A DNA stretch of 10,394 bases. Origin: Candidatus Fonsibacter sp. GTDB taxonomy: Bacteria; Pseudomonadota; Alphaproteobacteria; Pelagibacterales; Pelagibacteraceae. Both the position numbers and the translations under genes were made by a program. Below, piece by piece: positions 6,875 through 10,394 of the stretch; positions within the stretch are counted from its first letter, which is position 1, and the number at the start of each line of letters is the position of its first letter. The DNA lies in NCBI GenBank assembly GCA_023257975.1, contig JALRAW010000073.1:1-10394 (forward strand). Reading direction: 5' to 3'. The notes beneath the pieces are model-generated. The model was given only the letters and a program-made list of their open reading frames with translations, was not told the origin of the DNA and searched no databases.

Positions 6875-7144
6875 ATGAAAATCAAAATAAAATTATTTGG
6901 TAATTGTAAGGATATTTTTCGTGCTCCTATTTTGCAAATTAATTATGATAAAGGCGCAAAAGTTAAAAATATAAGAAATAAATTAATTAAAATTATAGAA
7001 GAAAGATATTCAAACAACAAAACTTTCAAAGATCTTATTAAAAAATCTGCTTTCTGCTCAGAACGTGATGAGATAGTCAATGATACCTATAAGTTAAATA
7101 AAGATAAAACTATTTCAATTATTCCACCAATTGGAGGGGGTTAA
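6875..7144 (+). CDS. moaD: Molybdopterin synthase small subunit MoaD (sulfur carrier)
   Basis: This 89-residue ubiquitin-fold sulfur carrier ends in PPIGGG. The terminal Gly-Gly is the defining feature: it is adenylylated by a MoeB-type enzyme and converted to a thiocarboxylate, which donates sulfur in molybdopterin synthase. The N-terminal strand MKIKIKLFGNCKDIFRAP matches the family start (beta strand, then 'fa..re'). The rest is rich in Lys and Asn and has little identity beyond the fold pattern. Length is near the usual 80-90 residues. It is directly followed by its partner MoaE, with one base overlap. No moeB is in the window, so activation must come from a gene elsewhere. Confidence 0.9.
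   Translation: MKIKIKLFGNCKDIFRAPILQINYDKGAKVKNIRNKLIKIIEERYSNNKTFKDLIKKSAFCSERDEIVNDTYKLNKDKTISIIPPIGGG
7133..7138 (+). promoter_or_regulatory. Shine-Dalgarno for moaE formed by the MoaD Gly-Gly codons
   Basis: GGAGGG within the codons for the last three glycines of MoaD lies upstream of the moaE ATG (7144-7146). The spacing from GGAGG (7133-7137) to the start is 6 nt, which is near optimal. The same bases therefore serve the functional tail of MoaD and, probably, ribosome recruitment for moaE. Confidence 0.6.
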
Positions 7145-7596
7145 TGTTTCACGCCGCAATTGTTGATCCCAAAAAGAATAAAAAAAAAATTAACTTAATA
7201 AGAGCTGAAAAGTTTGTAAAAAATTTTGACTCTGGTGCTAGTATTTTTTTTGTAGGAAATATAAGAAGAAATAATAATAAGAGGAATGTTACTGGGGTTA
7301 CCTATGATGCTTTTGATAGACTGGTAATTAAAACTTTTAAAAAAATCTATAGTGAAGGAATTAAAAAATTTAAATTAAAGAAAGCAAAAGTATTTATTGA
7401 GCATGCGAAGGGATATGTCCCTTTAGGCAAACCATCAATTATAATTGCCGTATCTTGTAAACACAGATCTGAAGCCTACCAATTATCTAGATACCTTATT
7501 GAACAAATAAAAATTAGAGCGCCTATTTGGAAAAAAGAATATTACAAAAACCAAAAGTCTGAATGGCTTAAAGGAACCTCAATAAGAATTAAATAG
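7144..7596 (+). CDS. moaE: Molybdopterin synthase catalytic subunit MoaE
   Basis: This 150-residue large subunit of molybdopterin synthase forms a heterotetramer with MoaD and adds two sulfurs to cyclic pyranopterin monophosphate. The family blocks are in order: FFVGNIRRNNNKRNVTGVTYDAF (35-57), GYVPLGKPSIIIAVSCKHRSEAY (90-112) and IKIRAPIWKKE (122-132). His107-Arg108, Lys123 and Lys130 match E. coli His103-Arg104, Lys119 and Lys126, with the same 7-residue spacing between the two lysines. Length is typical. It is the last gene of the moa operon; the 88 bp that follow hold no convincing terminator before the tRNA gene. Confidence 0.94.
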   Translation: MFHAAIVDPKKNKKKINLIRAEKFVKNFDSGASIFFVGNIRRNNNKRNVTGVTYDAFDRLVIKTFKKIYSEGIKKFKLKKAKVFIEHAKGYVPLGKPSIIIAVSCKHRSEAYQLSRYLIEQIKIRAPIWKKEYYKNQKSEWLKGTSIRIK

Positions 7597-7684
7597 TTTA
7601 TTAGTATCTAATTAAACAACTTAATTCAGACTATCAAAATCTTTATTTTAAATCTTCAAAATAAATAGTACTACTTCCCTTCAT

Positions 7685-7759
7685 GGTCTTGTAGTGAAAT
7701 GGATATCATCCTAGTCTTCGAAACTAGAGTTCTAGGTTCAAGTCCTAGCAAGACCACCA
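7685..7759 (+). tRNA. tRNA-Arg, anticodon TCG
   Basis: A complete cloverleaf can be folded. Acceptor GGTCTTG (7685-7691) pairs with CAAGACC (7749-7755), followed by discriminator A and an encoded CCA (7757-7759). The D stem is GTGA/TCAT with a G-T closing pair. The anticodon stem is CTAGT/ACTAG around the loop CTTCGAA, so the anticodon is TCG, which reads CGA. The T stem is CTAGG/CCTAG around TTCAAGT. An A follows the GG of the D loop, the A20 position that is an arginine identity element in E. coli. The gene is 75 nt including CCA and ends 12 nt before rluD. Confidence 0.93.
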
Positions 7760-7771
7760 AAATTACTAATC

Positions 7772-8755
7772 ATGTCCATTAACGAATATAAATTTGAAAT
7801 AGCAGAGGATAAAAATAATAAACGCTTAGATTCTGCTCTAGCTATTTTGATTCCAGAAATTAGTAGAACAAGAATTAAAAATATTATTAATGAAGGTTTT
7901 GTTAAAATTAATAAAGTTCCAATTACACAGCCATCGATGAAGATAAGATCCTCTGATATTATTGAAGTTTCAATACCTGAGCCTAAAGAAGTTAATATTT
8001 CAGCTAAAAATATTAAATTAGATATTCGTTATGAAGATGATGATTTATTAATTATTAATAAATCTCCAGAAATGGTTGTTCATCCTGGTGCTGGAAACTT
8101 CGATAACACATTAGTAAATGCATTAATGTTTCATTGTAAAGATAAACTTTCAACTATTGGGGGAGAATTAAGACCTGGGATAGTTCATAGAATTGATAAA
8201 GGAACTAGTGGCCTATTAGTAGTTGCAAAAAATGATAATGCCCATGTTTTTTTATCAAAACAGTTTGCAGAACATACCATTAAAAGAGCTTATGAAGTTC
8301 TTGTTTATGGAAGAATAAAACCTAGCTCTGGACAAATTTCTTCTATGATTGGTAGAAGTAAATTTAACAGAAAAAAAATGAGCATCAATACTTCCAGAGG
8401 AAAAGATGCTGTTACAAATTATAAAACTATCGAATTTTTCTCAGGTAAAAAAATTCCTGATATAAGTTTTCTCGAGTGTAGACTAGAGACAGGCAGGACT
8501 CATCAAATTCGGGTTCATCTTTCATCTCATGGCAATCCTATTATAGGTGATCAAATTTATGGAAAACAAAATAAATTCATTAGAGATATTGATCCTAAAT
8601 TTAAAGAATTATTAGATGTATTTAAAAGACAAGCCTTGCATGCAAAATCTATTGGATTTATTCATCCAACTACAAAAAAAGAAGTTTATTTTGAATGTGA
8701 AAAACCAAAAGATTTTGAAAATTTACTAAAAATAATCAAAAAGCTTAAGTTTTAA
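7772..8755 (+). CDS. rluD: 23S rRNA pseudouridine synthase RluD family
   Basis: This 327-residue RluA-family pseudouridine synthase is most like RluD, which modifies U1911, U1915 and U1917 in helix 69 of 23S rRNA. An S4 RNA-binding domain occupies about 16-70 (KRLDSALAILIPEISRTRIK, then EGFVKINK). The catalytic motif is GIVHRIDKGTSGLLVVAKND, with Asp142 as the nucleophile. ETGRTHQIRVHLSSHGNPIIGD and the following YG form the usual C-terminal active-site block. The length matches RluD and the position just before rpoH is common in alphaproteobacteria. The start is 12 nt after the encoded CCA of tRNA-Arg, with no Shine-Dalgarno, so the gene is probably transcribed with the tRNA. RluC-type specificity cannot be fully excluded. 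Confidence 0.9.
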   Translation: MSINEYKFEIAEDKNNKRLDSALAILIPEISRTRIKNIINEGFVKINKVPITQPSMKIRSSDIIEVSIPEPKEVNISAKNIKLDIRYEDDDLLIINKSPEMVVHPGAGNFDNTLVNALMFHCKDKLSTIGGELRPGIVHRIDKGTSGLLVVAKNDNAHVFLSKQFAEHTIKRAYEVLVYGRIKPSSGQISSMIGRSKFNRKKMSINTSRGKDAVTNYKTIEFFSGKKIPDISFLECRLETGRTHQIRVHLSSHGNPIIGDQIYGKQNKFIRDIDPKFKELLDVFKRQALHAKSIGFIHPTTKKEVYFECEKPKDFENLLKIIKKLKF

Positions 8756-8772
8756 TATCTTGTTATACAAGT

Positions 8773-8778
8773 TATAAT
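8773..8778 (+). promoter_or_regulatory. Possible -10 element for rpoH
   Basis: A perfect TATAAT lies 15 bp upstream of the rpoH ATG, in the 38-bp gap after rluD. The -35 position (about 8750-8755) holds no good match. CTTGT/ACAAG arms around TAT (8759-8771) sit immediately upstream and could be an operator. Such hexamers are common by chance in this DNA. Confidence 0.38.
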
Positions 8779-8793
8779 ACTTACATAAATAAA

Positions 8794-9693
8794 ATGGAAA
8801 AAATTGAAAAAAATTCTAATCTTCCAATCCTTTCACCTGAAGGAAGTTTAAATTCCTATTTATTAAAAATTAGAAAATTCCCAATGTTAGAGCCAGAGCA
8901 AGAATATATTCTTGCAAAAAATTGGCGTGAAAAAGGAGATAGAGAGTCAGCTCATACATTAGTAACTAGTCATCTAAGATTAGTTGCAAAAATTGCCATG
9001 GGTTATAGAGGCTATGGTTTGCCTGTAGGAGAATTAATTTCTGAAGGAAATATTGGTTTAATGCAAGCAGTAAAAAAATTTGACCCTGAAAGAGGGTTTA
9101 GACTTGCAACCTATGCAATGTGGTGGATTAAAGCTTCTATTCAAGAATATATTTTGAGATCATGGAGTTTAGTAAAAATTGGAACAACTGCTGCGCAAAA
9201 AAAATTATTTTTTAATCTAAGAAAATTAAAAAACCAAATCTTTGCTATTGAAAGTGGCGATATGACAGACACTCATGTTAAAGAAATAGCAAATCGACTA
9301 GATGTGAGCGAAGATGAAGTGATTTCAATGAACAGACGAATGGCAGGACAAGAACAGTCTTTAAATGCTAAAATTTCTGATGAAGAACAAGGTGGTCAGT
9401 GGCAGGATTGGATTGTAGATGAAAATGCTGACCAAGAATTATTAATTTCTCAACGCCAAGAATTAAATCAAAAACATGCTTTATTACAAACAGCCTTAAA
9501 AGTTTTAGATGAAAGAGAAAAAGAAATTTTGTATGATAGAAAACTTATCGATGAGCCAAAAACTTTAGAAGAACTTAGTCAAAAATATAAAATTAGCAGA
9601 GAAAGAGTAAGGCAAATAGAAAATAGAGCTTTTGAAAAAGTTCAAAAAGCAATGTTAGAAAATATTAAAACAAAACCCTTCATTACGCATTAA
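8794..9693 (+). CDS. rpoH: RNA polymerase sigma-32 factor RpoH (heat shock)
   Basis: This 299-residue sigma-70-family factor is predicted to direct transcription of chaperone and protease genes after heat or misfolding stress. Region 2 is clear: LRLVAKIAMGYRGYGLPVGELISEG, then NIGLMQAVKKFDPERGFRL, then ATYAMWWIKASIQEYILRSWS (about 61-125). The RpoH box, QKKLFFNLRK at about 135-144, separates RpoH from RpoD and RpoS. Region 4 ends in a helix-turn-helix (TLEELSQKYKISRERVRQIE). Length is the usual 290-300 residues. The stop lies inside the 3' end of convergent purA (11-bp overlap). Confidence 0.95.
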   Translation: MEKIEKNSNLPILSPEGSLNSYLLKIRKFPMLEPEQEYILAKNWREKGDRESAHTLVTSHLRLVAKIAMGYRGYGLPVGELISEGNIGLMQAVKKFDPERGFRLATYAMWWIKASIQEYILRSWSLVKIGTTAAQKKLFFNLRKLKNQIFAIESGDMTDTHVKEIANRLDVSEDEVISMNRRMAGQEQSLNAKISDEEQGGQWQDWIVDENADQELLISQRQELNQKHALLQTALKVLDEREKEILYDRKLIDEPKTLEELSQKYKISRERVRQIENRAFEKVQKAMLENIKTKPFITH

Positions 9694-9700
9694 AAGGGTC
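9672..9700 (-). terminator. Possible rho-independent terminator for purA
   Basis: Read on the minus strand, the arms ACCCTT (9699-9694) and AAGGGT (9680-9675) form a 6-bp stem with a 13-nt loop. The stem is followed by TTTG and more T/A-rich sequence, as in an intrinsic terminator. The first arm lies within the last codons of purA and the loop holds its stop; the second arm lies inside rpoH. Only three of the pairs are G-C, so termination would be weak. In the plus direction no T-run follows, so it would not serve rpoH. Confidence 0.38.
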
Positions 9701-10147
9701 TTCAACAAAAATTGTGTCATCTCTTTCAGGACTTGTTGAAATACTTCCAATCTTAACACCAATAAAATCTTCAATAGCCGCAATATAGATTTTAGCTTTC
9801 TCAGGTAATTCTTTGTAATTTCTTATTCCCTTTGTCTCAGATTTCCAACCTTCAAAAGTTTTATAAATAGGTTCTACTGCAAACTGATCTTCTGACGCAC
9901 TTGGAAAAAAGTCAATTTCTTTGCCGCGTAATTTATAACCAACACAAAATTTAATTTCATTTAAAGTATCAAGAACATCTAACTTAGTTAGAGCAATTCC
10001 AGTAATACCTGAAATAGTTGCCGATTGTTTAACAAGAACTCCGTCAAACCAACCACATCTTCTTTTTCTATTAGTGACAGTTCCAAATTCATGACCTCGC
10101 TGACCAATAAGTTCTCCGGTTGCATCTTTAAGCTCTGTTGGGAAAGG
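9683..10147 (-). CDS. purA: Adenylosuccinate synthetase PurA, C-terminal part only
   Basis: Read on the minus strand up to the stop at 9685-9683, this gives about 155 residues of PurA, which converts IMP and aspartate to adenylosuccinate with GTP. The visible order is PFPTEL, ATGELIGQRGHEFGTVT, NRKRRCGWFDGV, ITGIALTKLDVLDNLNEIK, then KELPEKAKIYI, STSPERDDTIF and VEDPF. GRPRRCGW-like and TKLDVLD blocks are diagnostic. Full-length PurA is about 430 residues, so roughly two thirds is missing. Homology ends exactly at PFPT (codon at 10145-10147). The next codons upstream do not give the expected Gly and soon reach a stop in frame (tca at 10160). The break coincides with a rise in G+C, so it is a junction rather than normal decay. 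It is convergent with rpoH, with 11 bp overlap. Confidence 0.88.
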   Translation of the reverse strand, partial: PFPTELKDATGELIGQRGHEFGTVTNRKRRCGWFDGVLVKQSATISGITGIALTKLDVLDTLNEIKFCVGYKLRGKEIDFFPSASEDQFAVEPIYKTFEGWKSETKGIRNYKELPEKAKIYIAAIEDFIGVKIGSISTSPERDDTIFVEDPFNA

Positions 10148-10394
10148 ACGGTAGTGGATGGGTCATGTACGCCGTAGGTCCCCATTGCCCCCAAGCTTGT
10201 GCTGTACGTGCGTGTGTGTAAAGGATATTATTAAAAGACACAACTAACCTCAAATGACAGAAATGTACTTTAATAATATCCTGGACATTATTTAAATAGT
10301 TACGCGGACAGACAAAAAAAAATTTGAAAAAAATTTGAACAAACAAACATTGGGACTGAACGCTTCGCGCGATCGAGGTCAGTATGACTGTTAT
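10148..10394. other. Unassigned non-coding-looking sequence beyond the purA break
   Basis: No recognisable coding sequence is present on either strand in this 247 bp. It begins with a G+C-rich part (about 58% over 10141-10200), passes a GT-rich run near 10205-10219, then a 14-bp inverted repeat, an A-tract repeat (AAAAAAATTTGAA at 10316 and 10327, 11 bp apart) and ends with a G+C-rich segment (CGCTTCGCGCGATCG). The texture differs from the gene-dense core. It may be eukaryotic, viral or mobile DNA joined to this genome; I cannot assign a source. Confidence 0.55.
10222..10282. repeat. Perfect 14-bp inverted repeat with 33-nt spacer
   Basis: AGGATATTATTAAA (10222-10235) and its exact reverse complement TTTAATAATATCCT (10269-10282) flank 33 nt. 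The match stops at both ends of each arm. No target-site duplication is evident in the flanks. It could be a hairpin, the ends of a tiny transposon-like element, or a protein-binding site. Confidence 0.85.

Noticed and set aside
7597..7684. Terminator after moaE or promoter for the tRNA
   Set aside because: Only a weak ATTTT/AAAAT pairing is visible and no convincing -35/-10 pair, so neither is called.
7685..7759. tRNA-Glu (anticodon TTC) reading of the same tRNA
   Set aside because: With the 5-bp anticodon stem CTAGT/ACTAG the loop is CTTCGAA, which puts TCG at 34-36; the TTC reading is shifted by one base.
9988..10346. Two overlapping minus-strand open frames at the right end
   Set aside because: The first (9988-10194) is out of frame with the recognisable PurA sequence. 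The second (10128-10346) spans the junction and has no motif.
10355..10383. ACTGA/TCAGT inverted repeat near the right edge
   Set aside because: The arms are only 5 bp around a 19-nt spacer, easily due to chance.

Overview
The core of this window (about 131 to 10147) is strongly A+T-rich and tightly packed. It looks like a streamlined marine alphaproteobacterium, most likely of the SAR11/Pelagibacterales type. The clues are low G+C (about 23% by hand count over 121-240), near-zero intergenic distances, the rluD-rpoH pair, TTG starts and almost no Shine-Dalgarno sequences. The exact lineage is an inference.

Layout: (i) 1 to ~130, a G+C-richer stretch (about 52% over 1-120) that does not belong with the rest; (ii) ~131-454 minus, the N-terminal part of a NifU/SufU-like Fe-S scaffold protein, cut off by that stretch; (iii) 498-2352 plus, mobA-moeA; (iv) 2355-2879 minus, moaB; (v) 2915-3655 plus, a TauE/SafE-family membrane transporter; (vi) 3656-5195 minus, a Tat-exported molybdenum sulfite dehydrogenase and its c-type cytochrome (SorAB-like); (vii) 5313-7596 plus, moaA-moaC-moaD-moaE; (viii) 7685-7759, tRNA-Arg(UCG); (ix) rluD and rpoH; (x) 9683 to ~10147 minus, the C-terminal third of purA, which breaks off at a second junction; (xi) ~10148-10394, unrelated, apparently non-coding sequence with a 14-bp inverted repeat.

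The central 7 kb is a coherent unit. MoaA and MoaC make cyclic pyranopterin monophosphate. MoaD and MoaE convert it to molybdopterin. MoaB should adenylylate molybdopterin, MoeA inserts molybdate, and MobA can attach GMP. The enzyme encoded in the middle of these genes is a sulfite-oxidase-family protein that needs this cofactor. The adjacent TauE/SafE protein could export sulfite or a related anion, so the island would let the cell oxidise sulfite in the periplasm, feeding electrons to cytochrome c, or expel it. MoeB (MoaD activation), a molybdate transporter and MogA are not in the window.

I found no clearly new biological system. The points most worth a second look are the two abrupt junctions at the ends (probably chimeric joins), the functional Gly-Gly tails of MoaA and MoaD that also form the only good Shine-Dalgarno sequences seen, a possible leaderless moaA transcript, and rluD starting 12 nt after a tRNA.
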